Shown here piece after piece: positions 26,378-34,783 of a stretch of 64,000 nucleotides of DNA. The first letter of the stretch is position 1. Every line of letters begins with the position of its first letter. Location: assembly GCA_963746955.1 (NCBI GenBank), contig CAVVDR010000025.1, positions 33,181-97,180 on the forward strand. The letters are read 5' to 3'. The DNA is from DASQBT01 sp963746955 (GTDB lineage: Bacteria > Pseudomonadota > Gammaproteobacteria > Burkholderiales > Thiobacillaceae). The translations under genes were made by a program, and so were the position numbers. Under the pieces are notes generated by a model. The model was not told where the DNA came from and did no database searches. It was given only the letters and a program-made list of their open reading frames with translations.

Positions 26378-27298
26378 TCAGGCCGCCTCTTCTTTAGCCA
26401 GTTGTGCCAACACTTCCTTCGCCCATGCCTTGGGCGCCATGGGAAAACCAAGTCGGGCGCGGCTGTCGAGATAACTTTTCGCCACGCTTCTGGCGAGATT
26501 GCGGATGCGGCCGATGTAGGCGGCACGCTCGGTGACGGAAATCGCGCCGCGCGCATCCAGCAAGTTAAAGGTGTGGGCGGCTTTCAGCACCTGCTCATAG
26601 GCGGGTAGCGCAAGTTTCTGCTCCATCAGATGCTGCGCATGTCTTTCGTGCGCACCAAAAGCAGTCAACAAGAACTCGACATCGCTGTGCTCAAAATTGT
26701 AGGCCGACTGCTCGACTTCATTCTGGTGATAGACATCACGGTAAGTGAGCCCCTCCGCCCATGTCAGGTCGAACACGCTTTCCACCCCCTGCAGGTACAT
26801 GGCCAGACGCTCAATGCCGTAGGTGATTTCGCCGGTAATGGGTTTGCAGTCGATGCCGCCAACCTGCTGGAAATAGGTGAACTGGGTGACCTCCATGCCG
26901 TTCAGCCAGACTTCCCAGCCTAGCCCCCAGGCACCGAGGGTGGGGTTTTCCCAGTCGTCCTCGACAAAGCGCACGTCGTTCTTCCTGAGATCCAAACCGA
27001 GGGCTTCGAGCGAGCCGAGATACAGCTCAAGGATATCGGCGGGCGCGGGCTTCAACACCACCTGGAATTGGTAGTAGTGCTGCAGGCGGTTGGGATTCTC
27101 CCCGTAGCGGCCGTCCTTGGGCCGGCGCGAAGGCTGTACGTAGGCGGCCTTCCAGGGTTCCGGCCCCAGAGCGCGCAGGAAGGTGGCGGTGTGGCTGGTG
27201 CCCGCGCCGACCTCCATGTCATAGGGTTGCAACAGGGCGCAACCCTGTTTGGCCCAGTAGCTTTGCAGGGCCAAGATGATGTCCTGGAAACTTCGCAT
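26378..27298 (-). CDS. glyQ: Glycine-tRNA ligase alpha subunit
   Basis: Catalytic alpha subunit (class II synthetase) of the tetrameric bacterial enzyme. 306 residues: FQDIILALQSYWAKQGCALLQPYDMEVGAG at the N-terminus (positions 4-33), YVQPSRRPKDGRYGENPNR (motif 2-like), and the glycine-binding FTYFQQVGGIDC. The gene pair glyQ-glyS is conserved. Upstream lies a YggS-type gene 88 bases away on the same strand. Confidence 0.97.
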   Translation of the reverse strand: MRSFQDIILALQSYWAKQGCALLQPYDMEVGAGTSHTATFLRALGPEPWKAAYVQPSRRPKDGRYGENPNRLQHYYQFQVVLKPAPADILELYLGSLEALGLDLRKNDVRFVEDDWENPTLGAWGLGWEVWLNGMEVTQFTYFQQVGGIDCKPITGEITYGIERLAMYLQGVESVFDLTWAEGLTYRDVYHQNEVEQSAYNFEHSDVEFLLTAFGAHERHAQHLMEQKLALPAYEQVLKAAHTFNLLDARGAISVTERAAYIGRIRNLARSVAKSYLDSRARLGFPMAPKAWAKEVLAQLAKEEAA

Positions 27299-27386
27299 AG
27301 GGGGTGCGGCTGGCTAAAAGCGCCCATTCTAACCCGGCGCAGGCATATGCCCTGTCCTTCCCCATTCATGCGATCAGCGCAGTGCG

Positions 27387-28151
27387 TTATTGGATCCTGC
27401 CAACCGCCTTTCGTGCTCCGAAGATGGCGTTGCCAACGCGGACCATCGTCGCGCCCTCCGCGATGGCCCACGGGAAGTCGCCGCTCATGCCCATCGAAAG
27501 TTCACTGAATTCGGGCAGATCCATGCGCTCGCGCAAAGCGTCGCGCAATTCGCGCAACTGAGCAAAGGCGCGTCGCGTCTGTGCTTCCCCTGCATTCAGA
27601 CGACCAATGGTCATCAACCCGCGCAAGCTCAGTCCGGCGAAATTCGCCTCAAGAATCATTTCGACCAATGGGACAAGATCGGCCGGCGCGATGCCGTGCT
27701 TGTTGGGATCCTCTTCAACGTTGATCTGGATCAGCGCGTTGCATGTGATGCCCGCGATTTGCGCCGCATCGTTCAGCCGGCGGGCGAGCTCGAGCCTGTC
27801 GACCGAATGGATCCACTGAAATGCTGCGGGAACACTGCGCGCCTTGTTGGATTGAAGATGCCCGATAAGGTGCCATTCGAGGGGAGGAACTGTCGCCGAC
27901 AAGACATGCAGCGAGGTCTGCTTGTCGAGCGCTTCCCGTACCCGATTCTCGCCGAATACGATCTGGCCCGTGTGGACGGCCGCCATCACCGCTTCGGCTG
28001 GATGCGCCTTGGAGACTGCGATCAGGCGAACCTCGCGACGGTCTCTGCCGGCGCGGCGCGCAGCCTCGTCGATTTGCTCGTGTATCGCTGCCAGCCGACT
28101 GGCCATATCGTGCATCGGGTAAGCCTTATGCTCGGATAGTTCAAGCTGCAT
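27387..28151 (-). CDS. YggS-type pyridoxal phosphate homeostasis protein
   Basis: PLP-binding TIM-barrel protein (PLPBP/YggS family) involved in vitamin B6 and amino-acid homeostasis. 254 residues as an upper limit: the PLP Lys48 in RLIAVSKAHPAEAV, FGENRVREALDK, WHLIGHLQSNKAR, INVEEDPNKHGI, and SMGMSGDFPWAIAEGATMVRVG. Starts at 28115 or 28106 would remove an N-terminal extension that looks non-homologous, so the true protein may be about 240 residues. In many genomes this gene adjoins pilT or proC; neither is seen here. Confidence 0.92.
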   Translation of the reverse strand: MQLELSEHKAYPMHDMASRLAAIHEQIDEAARRAGRDRREVRLIAVSKAHPAEAVMAAVHTGQIVFGENRVREALDKQTSLHVLSATVPPLEWHLIGHLQSNKARSVPAAFQWIHSVDRLELARRLNDAAQIAGITCNALIQINVEEDPNKHGIAPADLVPLVEMILEANFAGLSLRGLMTIGRLNAGEAQTRRAFAQLRELRDALRERMDLPEFSELSMGMSGDFPWAIAEGATMVRVGNAIFGARKAVGRIQ

Positions 28152-28537
28152 TTACGACTCGCTTAAGCAAGATCGCCGATTTTCGGCGCGGGTTTCCATT
28201 CTGTTCCCGTGCGCCCAGATTGTCGTGGAATTCTCAAGCCGGACTGACGACACCCGGATCGCAGGTTGAAACCAAGAAAACGACGGACCCATTCCTGATC
28301 TTCTTATGGCTTGAAGGCAACTTTCCTTCGGTGCGTCAACATTTCTTCATAACCGGCCGATGGGTGTCGGAAACTCATATTTATTGCCCGTGGGGAGTTG
28401 GCCGATTTTCCAGACGACAACAACATTTACCTTTCCAATCAACAGCCTACAAATGGGCTGCGAGTCCGAAGAAAGTCGGCATTGAGTTTGCATTAGTTTG
28501 GACAAGGGCGATGCCCGTTTAAAGAAAGGAAGCAATC
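28152..28537. other. Spacer upstream of the tandem small ORFs
   Basis: 386 bases with no recognised gene. A 100-codon plus-strand frame (28220-28522) has no family features. A promoter for the tandem ORFs is expected near its right end. Base composition looks slightly less GC-rich than the flanking genes. Confidence 0.45.
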
Positions 28538-28693
28538 ATGAAAGTACGTTTTGGCAAGAACCTGTTTATGATGGAACTGTCCTCCCAGCCGTTTGCCTGG
28601 TTCCAGGGAGAGACCGAGCGCATGCGCCTGTTCAGTCTGTCCTTGCTGTTCGTCCAGTTTTCCCTGTTTGGCCGTCGACTCTGTGCCTACTGA
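28538..28693 (+). CDS. Tandem small protein A (51 residues)
   Basis: ATG with a good AAAGGAAG ribosome site nine bases upstream, so translation is likely. The peptide (MKVRFGKNLFMMELSS...) is basic and hydrophobic, with a segment RLFSLSLLFVQFSLFGRRL near 30-48. It aligns with the next ORF along about 40 positions, sharing F-x-G-x-T-x-R and SLSxLFV. Function unknown. It could be membrane-associated. Confidence 0.55.
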   Translation: MKVRFGKNLFMMELSSQPFAWFQGETERMRLFSLSLLFVQFSLFGRRLCAY

Positions 28694-28697
28694 AAAC

Positions 28698-28865
28698 GTG
28701 AACTTTTGTCTGGGTCGCAGTTTGATGCTGCGATTGGGCTTCAGCCGTCTGGCCTTGGGTTATTTCCTGGGCCGAACCGCGCGCCTGTCCATGTACTCCC
28801 TGTCAGTCCTCTTTGTGGAACTGCGTTTGACCCGTTACCTGGATCAACATAGGCAACACATCTAG
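28698..28865 (+). CDS. Tandem small protein B (55 residues), paralogue of A
   Basis: Starts with GTG four bases after the stop of protein A and reads VNFCLGRSLMLRLGF onward, ending YLDQHRQHI. Shared with A: an F..G.T.R block then SLSVLFVELRL (SLSLLFVQFSL in A). An internal ATG at codon 10 is an alternative start. Its 3' end overlaps the convergent histidine kinase by four bases. The pair looks like a tandem duplication of an unknown short gene. Confidence 0.5.
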   Translation: MNFCLGRSLMLRLGFSRLALGYFLGRTARLSMYSLSVLFVELRLTRYLDQHRQHI

Positions 28866-30151
28866 CGCGTTGCTTGAATTTCCAGTTCGGCCTCCAGGCC
28901 GCCTTGCGGCCGGTTGCGCAAGCGGATTCTCCAGCCATTGGCTTCCGCCAGTTGTTTCACAATTGCCAGCCCCAAACCTGTTCCTCCGGTGGTTTTGGCA
29001 CGGGAGACATCGAGGCGATAAAACGGACGAAACACCTTGTCCAACTCTTCCTCCGGAATCCCTGGCCCATTATCCAGCACCCGAATACGCACCCAATTCT
29101 TATCCCTCACAAGCCTCAAGCCAATCTCGCCGCCGCCATAGCGCCGCGCGTTTTCCAGCAGATTGGACAGGATGCGGGCCAGGGCCTGCCGGCCGATTCG
29201 GATGGTACAGGCTTGGGCCTCGACCCGCACGCCCCCGGTTCGGGACGCGATCTCTCGAAGGGCCTGGTCCAACTCCACCTCCTCGGGTTCTTCGACCTTG
29301 AAGCTGCGGGCCAGGTCTAGATAGCCGCTGATAAGCGTATTCATTTCCTCCAAGTCCTGTCCGATCCCTTCTATCCGCTTGGAGTCCGGCCGCTCCTGCA
29401 ACAATTCCAGCGCCAGCCGGGCCCGGGTAAGCGGCGTGCGCAGATCGTGCGAGACGCCCGCCAGCAAGGTGGTGCGGTTTTCCAGCAAGGCCTGAACTTC
29501 CCGGCTCATGCGGTTAAACCTTCGGGCCAATTCCGCCAGTTCCTGCGGACCGCCTTCCGGCAGGGGCGCAGGGAAATGGCCCGCGCCCACCTGTTCGGCG
29601 GCCCGGGCGGCCCGAGCCAAAGGAACGGTGATACGCCGCACCAGCACCAGCGCAGTTAGCAGCACCAGGAACGCACCCAGGGATAGCAGCGTCACCGCCG
29701 CCAACGGCGGGCGCACGGCATAACGGTTAGGAAAAAAGCCGGCCCTCAGCTCCCTGCCACCCACTGGGATGGCAACCCAGACTGACGCGTCCTGGCGACG
29801 GCCCGAGAGGGACAGTGCATGCCCCAATCGCTTCGAAAGGGCCTGGACAACTTGTCTCTTGAAGGCAAAATGAGGTGCCGGAACAGGATCGGCTAGAGGC
29901 TGCGCTGTCAGCCGCAACCCGTGCCTGTAGGCCAGTTCTTCCTCGAAGGCCGGACGGGTGATTGGCGGCAGTTCAACCCAAGTCTGGGCGGACAATATCA
30001 CCAGACCCGCCAGATCGTCCGCCGAGCGCTGGGCCACCGGCAGCACCAGGGTGCGATAGACCACCCAATATGCCGCCGCCTGGAACAGCACGAAGGCCAG
30101 AGCCAGAATCAGGGCGGTCCGGGAATACAGCGAAGCAGGCTTTAGCCTCAT
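28862..30151 (-). CDS. Sensor histidine kinase, EnvZ/RstB-type
   Basis: Inner-membrane sensor kinase, 429 residues from the ATG at 30151. That start overlaps the response-regulator stop (ATGA). Two transmembrane helices (about 9-29 and 150-172) flank a periplasmic domain; then HAMP, the phospho-acceptor motif AGVSHDLRTPLTRARLALE, N box NLLENARRYGG, G1 DNGPGIPEEELDKVF and G2 GGTGLGLAI. Signal unknown. It is cotranscribed with the OmpR-type regulator that precedes it. Confidence 0.93.
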   Translation of the reverse strand: MRLKPASLYSRTALILALAFVLFQAAAYWVVYRTLVLPVAQRSADDLAGLVILSAQTWVELPPITRPAFEEELAYRHGLRLTAQPLADPVPAPHFAFKRQVVQALSKRLGHALSLSGRRQDASVWVAIPVGGRELRAGFFPNRYAVRPPLAAVTLLSLGAFLVLLTALVLVRRITVPLARAARAAEQVGAGHFPAPLPEGGPQELAELARRFNRMSREVQALLENRTTLLAGVSHDLRTPLTRARLALELLQERPDSKRIEGIGQDLEEMNTLISGYLDLARSFKVEEPEEVELDQALREIASRTGGVRVEAQACTIRIGRQALARILSNLLENARRYGGGEIGLRLVRDKNWVRIRVLDNGPGIPEEELDKVFRPFYRLDVSRAKTTGGTGLGLAIVKQLAEANGWRIRLRNRPQGGLEAELEIQATR

Positions 30152-30852
30152 ACTTTTCCGGCTGGGGCAAACAAATAGCCCTGTCCCCAAACCGTCTTGA
30201 TGTAACGCGGATTGGTCGCATCCGCTTCGATCTTCTTGCGTAATCGGTTGACCCGCACGTCGACGCTGCGATCAAACGGATCGCGTTCAAAGCCGCGCAG
30301 TTGATCCATCAGCCAGTCGCGCGAAAGCGCACGGTTGGGGTGCTGCACGAAGATCTCCAGCAGGCTGAATTCGCCGCTGGTCAGCACTACTTCTTCGTCC
30401 TCGCGGTTCAAACTGCGGGCGTCGAGGTTGAAGGTGAAGGGACCAAAGCGCACGATGCGTACATTTCCTTCGTTTGCAAGCGCAGTGCCCCGGCGCAGCA
30501 CCGCCTTTATGCGGGCCAGCAATTCACGCGGATTGAAGGGCTTGGGCAGATAGTCATCCGCCCCCACTTCGAGACCAATGATCCGGTCGATGTCCTCGCC
30601 CCTGGCGGATAGCATGATGATGGGCAGAGCCCCGACTCCGGCCTTGAGTCGCCGGGCAATGGAAAGCCCATCCTCGCCGGGCATCATCAGGTCCAGAACG
30701 ACGAGGCTTGGAACCCGCTCCGCCAGCAGAGTATCGAGCGCCTCGGCGCCATCGGCCTGTTCCACCTCATAGCCCTGACTGTCCAGATATTCCGTCAACA
30801 GGTCGCGGATGCCCGGGTCGTCATCCACCACGTAAATCAGTTCTTTGCTCAT
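30148..30852 (-). CDS. OmpR-family response regulator
   Basis: 234 residues from the ATG at 30852. Receiver domain with DDD near 10-12, phospho-acceptor Asp54 in VVLDLMMPGEDGLS, and Lys near 104 in YLPKPFNPRELLARI. The C-terminal winged helix has LTSGEFSLLEIF, RSVDVRVNRLRKKIEADATNPRYI and TVWGQGYLF. Close in wording to OmpR proper (GEDIDRIIGLEVGADDY). A perfect RstA-box-like direct repeat lies 40-55 bases upstream, suggesting autoregulation and control of the divergent genes at 30999-32262. Confidence 0.95.
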   Translation of the reverse strand: MSKELIYVVDDDPGIRDLLTEYLDSQGYEVEQADGAEALDTLLAERVPSLVVLDLMMPGEDGLSIARRLKAGVGALPIIMLSARGEDIDRIIGLEVGADDYLPKPFNPRELLARIKAVLRRGTALANEGNVRIVRFGPFTFNLDARSLNREDEEVVLTSGEFSLLEIFVQHPNRALSRDWLMDQLRGFERDPFDRSVDVRVNRLRKKIEADATNPRYIKTVWGQGYLFAPAGKV

Positions 30853-30891
30853 GCCCAAACTATAAAGCCTCGCCCGCCGGGAAACAAAGAG

Positions 30892-30907
30892 GTTACATGT
30901 TGTTACA
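30892..30907. promoter_or_regulatory. OmpR/RstA-type direct-repeat operator in divergent spacer
   Basis: GTTACA at 30892-30897 and again at 30902-30907, exactly 10 bases apart (one helical turn), inside TTACATGTTGTTACAAA. The 14-base core TACATGTTGTTACA fits the published RstA box TACATNTNGTTACA at every fixed position. A third half-site GTTACT is at 30934-30939. It lies between the divergent regulator and small exported-protein genes. Binding is inferred. Confidence 0.5.
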
Positions 30908-30998
30908 AAATACCCCTCGCGGGAAACCGCATGGTTACTTTCCTCGCCCAAACTGCAAATCGTGGAAGGCAGATACCTCTACCCCATGGGAGCAAGAA

Positions 30999-31277
30999 AT
31001 GAGACTGAAGCTGAATGTGTTGTTGTTGAGCATCTGCGGGCTGAGCGCTTTCCTGCCTGTCCAGGTCCATGCATTTGATGGCGGATTTCTGGCTTACCGG
31101 GAATCTGCGCGACAGGATAGGTGGGATGCCCGACAGGCTCGCAGGGAAAGGCGCCCTGAGCGGCAGGTGCAGCCGGCTGAACCAGTCAGGCAGGACAGAA
31201 GAGGGGCCGATCGAGGTTACGGCTATGGCTATGAGCGTCGCCATCGAGATGAGTACGATTCGCGCGACCGCCGTTGA
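30999..31277 (+). CDS. Small exported Arg-rich hypothetical protein
   Basis: 92 residues. Signal peptide about 1-25 (MRLKLNVLLLSICGLSAFLP..VHA), then a very basic tail with repeated RRxR and QDRR units (RRERRPERQVQ, YGYGYERRHRDEYDSRDRR). Not recognised. Divergent from the OmpR-type regulator, and followed by two further exported proteins on the same strand, so probably a regulated envelope-stress unit. GCAAG precedes the ATG, a weak ribosome site. Confidence 0.7.
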   Translation: MRLKLNVLLLSICGLSAFLPVQVHAFDGGFLAYRESARQDRWDARQARRERRPERQVQPAEPVRQDRRGADRGYGYGYERRHRDEYDSRDRR

Positions 31278-31310
31278 TCAGACCGTGCATTTACATATAG
31301 GAGAATAAGC

Positions 31311-31874
31311 ATGAAATTCAGACCGATTGTTATCGCGCTGACAACCGCGATGGGACTTGGCGCCGCCAGTGCCCAGGCTGACTACCGTCCCGGCTTTCCG
31401 GATAAGGCGCGAGTCCTCTCATCAACCCCGGTGTATGACCGAATCAACGAGCCGCGCCAGCAGTGCTGGACCGAAACCACCGGCTATGACGAAGAGGTCT
31501 ACCGCAGCCGCAACGACAACGGCGGTGCGATACTCGGCGCGATCACCGGCGGCCTGTTGGGCTCCACGGTGGGCAGAGGTGCAGGCAGGGTAGCCGGTGC
31601 TGCGATCGGTGCTGCCACGGGCGCGATGATCGGTGACCGCATCGACGGCGATGAACATTACTATCGCCGCGCCCATCCGCGCCAGGTGGAACACTGCCAG
31701 ATGTCTGACAATTTCCGTGACGTCGTGGTGGGCTATGACGTGGTCTACAGCTACCACGGCCTGCAGTACAGCACGCGCATGGCCAATGACCCAGGCCGCT
31801 GGATGGACGTGAACGTTGAGGTTTCCCCGAGCCGTCAAACTCGATACTTTCGCGACCCTAACTATGAAGATTGA
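31311..31874 (+). CDS. Exported glycine-zipper (2TM) protein
   Basis: 187 residues: signal peptide about 1-24 (ASAQA), then a glycine-zipper block GGAILGAITGGLLGSTVGRG and GAAIGAATGAMIGDRIDGD at about 67-110, and a C-terminal domain containing HPRQVEHCQM, VVGYDVVYSYHGLQYSTRM and NVEVSPSR. This arrangement matches the glycine-zipper 2TM/17-kDa surface antigen-like superfamily, often outer-membrane or periplasmic. GGAG precedes the ATG. Second gene of the group divergent from the response regulator. Confidence 0.85.
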   Translation: MKFRPIVIALTTAMGLGAASAQADYRPGFPDKARVLSSTPVYDRINEPRQQCWTETTGYDEEVYRSRNDNGGAILGAITGGLLGSTVGRGAGRVAGAAIGAATGAMIGDRIDGDEHYYRRAHPRQVEHCQMSDNFRDVVVGYDVVYSYHGLQYSTRMANDPGRWMDVNVEVSPSRQTRYFRDPNYED

Positions 31875-31890
31875 CATGAGGGACTAGATC

Positions 31891-32262
31891 GTGTTGAAGA
31901 AGCCACTTTTGTTACTGATGTTGGGTAGCGCCTTCAGCGCACCTAGCTGGGCGGATTGGGATCACGACCGTGGTTATGGACGCTTCATCCGCGTGGAACC
32001 TGCAATTTCCTTTGGGTTCCAGGATGGCCGCAACCACTTTCAGATCCTGTATGACTCAGGCGGCGAACGCTACTGGACCTATGTTGATTACTACCCCGCC
32101 CCATGGATCGCGGTTCCCGCGCCCCGCTATGTCTATCCATACCACTGGTACAACCACTATTACCAACCCTATCGTTGGGATGGGGGTGGCCACAGGCACG
32201 ATGGCTGGGATTGCGATCATCGGGATCATGGAGACTGGGGCGGCAATCGCCAGGGTAGATAG
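31891..32262 (+). CDS. Exported hypothetical protein rich in Tyr, His and Trp
   Basis: 123 residues from GTG at 31891, 16 bases after the glycine-zipper gene. Signal peptide about 1-21 (MLKKPLLLLMLGSAFSAPSWA), then an aromatic domain (RFIRVEPAISFGFQDGRNHF, YVYPYHWYNHYYQPYRWDGG) and a His/Asp-rich tail (HRHDGWDCDHRDHGDWGG) that could bind metal. Function not recognised. Third member of the exported cluster. Confidence 0.75.
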   Translation: MLKKPLLLLMLGSAFSAPSWADWDHDRGYGRFIRVEPAISFGFQDGRNHFQILYDSGGERYWTYVDYYPAPWIAVPAPRYVYPYHWYNHYYQPYRWDGGGHRHDGWDCDHRDHGDWGGNRQGR

Positions 32263-32485
32263 TTTGACCGCCACCAGCCGGCATTAGGTATTCTGCCCCT
32301 GCCACCCAAACCAGGTAATCAGAGCGGGGACGCGACGCCGGCAGGTTTTGTGGGTCGCCCGAATAGGGGCAACCTGTCACACCGCCAATGCCAACGTCTC
32401 AGGCGCCTGAATTACAGACTCCCTCCGTTAGCCATGCAGGCCTCTCGGCCGCGTCCTGTCCACGCCGATCTTGCTGCGTGACAGG

Positions 32486-33739
32486 TTAACCGCGCTGTTG
32501 CCACGCCGATACGGCTGCCACGCGTGCCTGAAAGACCGCTTCCCTGATCCTCCCGGGGTCTGTGCTTCGCGCAACCACACCTACGTCTATCCTGCGGGCG
32601 GCGTGTAAGGCCTGTTTCAGATAGTCCACTTCGGGAAAATCGCGGTCCTCGTACCCGGTGCGACCGCGAAAATCACATTCACAGGCTTGCAAAAACTCCT
32701 CGAAGCGCTCCGGGCGTCGAAATGCGTCAACGCGTTCCAGGAGTTCGACTACCGTGGACGGACGAAGCTCGCCGGCCCGGTGCACCTTGCCATGTTCGCG
32801 CGCGACAATTATGGCAAGATCTCGGCAATCGGCCGGCACGCGGATGCGTTCGCACAGGCTGCGCACCAAGGTCGCGCTCCTGGCTTCATGTCCGTGGTGG
32901 GTGGGCCATTCAGCGGCAGGCGTCGCACCTTTCCCCAGATCGTGCACCAGGGCGGCGAAGCGCACTGCCAGGCTGTATCCCTGTCGGGCCGCCCAGTCCA
33001 CCACCAGCATGATGTGAATACCTGTGTCGACTTCGGGGTGGAATTCCGCGCGCTGGGGCACGCCAAACAGCCGGTCCACTTCGGGCAGAATCCTTTCCAG
33101 CGCGCCGCAGTCCCGCAGCACCTGCAACATGCGTGACGGTCGCTTCTCCATCAGTCCGCGCGACAGTTCCTGCCACACGCGCTCTGCAACAAGATAATCC
33201 ACTTCGCCGTCGGCCACCATCTGCCGCATCAGCGCCATCGTCTCCGGTGCGACGGCAAACGACTCAAACCGCGCGGCAAAACGCGCCACGCGCAGAACCC
33301 GAACCGGGTCTTCGGCAAACGCCGCGCTGACGTGGCGAAAGATGCCGGCCTGCAGATCGGCCTGGCCACCATAAGGGTCCACCAGCGTGCCATTCGCGTC
33401 CCGTGCCAAGGCGTTGATGGTCAGGTCACGGCGGCGCAGATCCTCCTCCAGGGTAACATCCGGGCCGGCATGGAAGATGAAGCCCTTGTAGCCGCGCCCC
33501 GATTTTCGCTCGGTTCGCGCAAGCGCATACTCCTGGTGGGTTTGGGGATGGAGAAAGACCGGGAACTCCTTGCCCACCGGCCTGAAGCCAAGGGCAGTCA
33601 TTCTTTCCGGGCTTGCCCCCACCACGACGTAGTCGCGGTCCCGCACCGGAAGCCCCAGCAGTTCGTCCCGAACGGCACCGCCCACCTGGAAGACCACTAG
33701 CCCGGACTGGTTCACAGTGTGTGCGAGCTCATCCAGCAA
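32486..33739 (-). CDS. cca: CCA-adding tRNA nucleotidyltransferase with HD domain
   Basis: Adds or repairs the 3' CCA of tRNAs; the E. coli-type enzyme also has phosphohydrolase activity. 417 residues: QVGGAVRDELLGLPVRDRDYVVVG with the catalytic Asp pair at about 20-40, RRDLTINALARD, the RVLRVARFAARF motif, and an HD domain with ALVHDLGKG plus HHGHE and REHGKV. About ten N-terminal residues precede the usual start (VVFQVGGAVRD), so an internal GTG may be the real start. Confidence 0.95.
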   Translation of the reverse strand: MLDELAHTVNQSGLVVFQVGGAVRDELLGLPVRDRDYVVVGASPERMTALGFRPVGKEFPVFLHPQTHQEYALARTERKSGRGYKGFIFHAGPDVTLEEDLRRRDLTINALARDANGTLVDPYGGQADLQAGIFRHVSAAFAEDPVRVLRVARFAARFESFAVAPETMALMRQMVADGEVDYLVAERVWQELSRGLMEKRPSRMLQVLRDCGALERILPEVDRLFGVPQRAEFHPEVDTGIHIMLVVDWAARQGYSLAVRFAALVHDLGKGATPAAEWPTHHGHEARSATLVRSLCERIRVPADCRDLAIIVAREHGKVHRAGELRPSTVVELLERVDAFRRPERFEEFLQACECDFRGRTGYEDRDFPEVDYLKQALHAARRIDVGVVARSTDPGRIREAVFQARVAAVSAWQQRG

Positions 33740-33760
33740 AACGCCTGCAGGACCTGATCC

Positions 33761-34750
33761 TTAATGTCGTCGCGCATGTCCACGGAACGCGTCATAGCGC
33801 GCGCGCGGACTTTGCCGATTGAGATAGGTCGGAGCCACCGCTTCAAGCGCCGTGCAAGTGAATGGAAATGGCCATTGCCCCTGGCAGACATTGTCCTGCC
33901 GCATGGCATAGTAGTTGTCCCGGGTCATCAGTTTGGCCCCTGGTTTGAATTCCATGGCCCAGGCCTGCAGATAGGACAGGCCGTCGTTCAAGGCAATGAT
34001 GCGCGTGCGTCGCCCCTGCAGATGGGCGACGTATTCAACGATTTCCCGCAGGAAATAGGACTTGGGTCCGCAAAGCTCGTAAGTTCTTCCAATACTGCTT
34101 CTGTCTTCCACACAATCGGCAAATGCACGCGCCACATCCTCCACCCACACAGGCTGAAAGCGTGTATTCGCGTTGGCCAGAGGAATGACCGGAAACCAGC
34201 GGGTCAATCGGGCAAACAAACTGATGAAACTGTCATCGCGGCCAAAAATGACGGAGGGACGAAATATGGTAGCGTCGAGGCCCGCCGGGCTCCGCATGCC
34301 CGCGTCCCGCACGATGGCTTCACCTGCCCCCTTCGAGCGTTGATAGGCGGAGGGGGAGTCCACATTGGCGCCCAGCGCGCTCATGTGCAGCAATCTGCGA
34401 ACACCGGATTCGGTGCAGGCCTGGACAATCTTTCTCGGCAGTTCGACATGACATTGCTGAAAGTCCCTGCGCCGCTCAACTGCGGCGTTGCCCCTGCCCT
34501 GCGGCTCTTCATGCAGGATGCCCACCAGGTTGATGACTGCATCCACACCCTGGAGCCGCCGAGAGAGTTCCCTTTCGTCATGGATGTCCGCCTCCACCAC
34601 ATCAACCGTAGGCAGCAGGATCAACTCCTTGGAGCGTTCGCGTTTTCGGCTCAGCACGGTCACCTGCTTGCCTCTTGCCGCCAGCCGGCTCACCACGGCG
34701 CGGCCGACAAAGCCAGATCCCCCCAGTACACAGATCGTTTGTATGTTCAT
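33761..34750 (-). CDS. NDUFA9-like NAD(P)-binding SDR-family protein
   Basis: 329 residues, atypical short-chain dehydrogenase/epimerase fold close to the complex I accessory subunit family NDUFA9. N-terminal IQTICVLGGSGFVGRAVVSRLA, VDVVEADIHD, VINLVGILHE, the NDUFA9-type YQRSKGAGEAIVRDAG and FRPSVIFGRDDSFI. Catalytic role unknown; bacterial members are often annotated as NAD(P)H-binding. It follows slt on the same strand with 33 bases between them. Confidence 0.87.
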   Translation of the reverse strand: MNIQTICVLGGSGFVGRAVVSRLAARGKQVTVLSRKRERSKELILLPTVDVVEADIHDERELSRRLQGVDAVINLVGILHEEPQGRGNAAVERRRDFQQCHVELPRKIVQACTESGVRRLLHMSALGANVDSPSAYQRSKGAGEAIVRDAGMRSPAGLDATIFRPSVIFGRDDSFISLFARLTRWFPVIPLANANTRFQPVWVEDVARAFADCVEDRSSIGRTYELCGPKSYFLREIVEYVAHLQGRRTRIIALNDGLSYLQAWAMEFKPGAKLMTRDNYYAMRQDNVCQGQWPFPFTCTALEAVAPTYLNRQSPRARYDAFRGHARRH

Positions 34751-34783
34751 ACGCTGCCAATTCGAATCCTGAAATAGAAAATT

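Noticed and set aside
32263..32485. Possible riboswitch-like structure between the exported trio and cca
   Set aside because: Some short complementary segments exist, but no riboswitch core motif that I can name, and no logical downstream gene.
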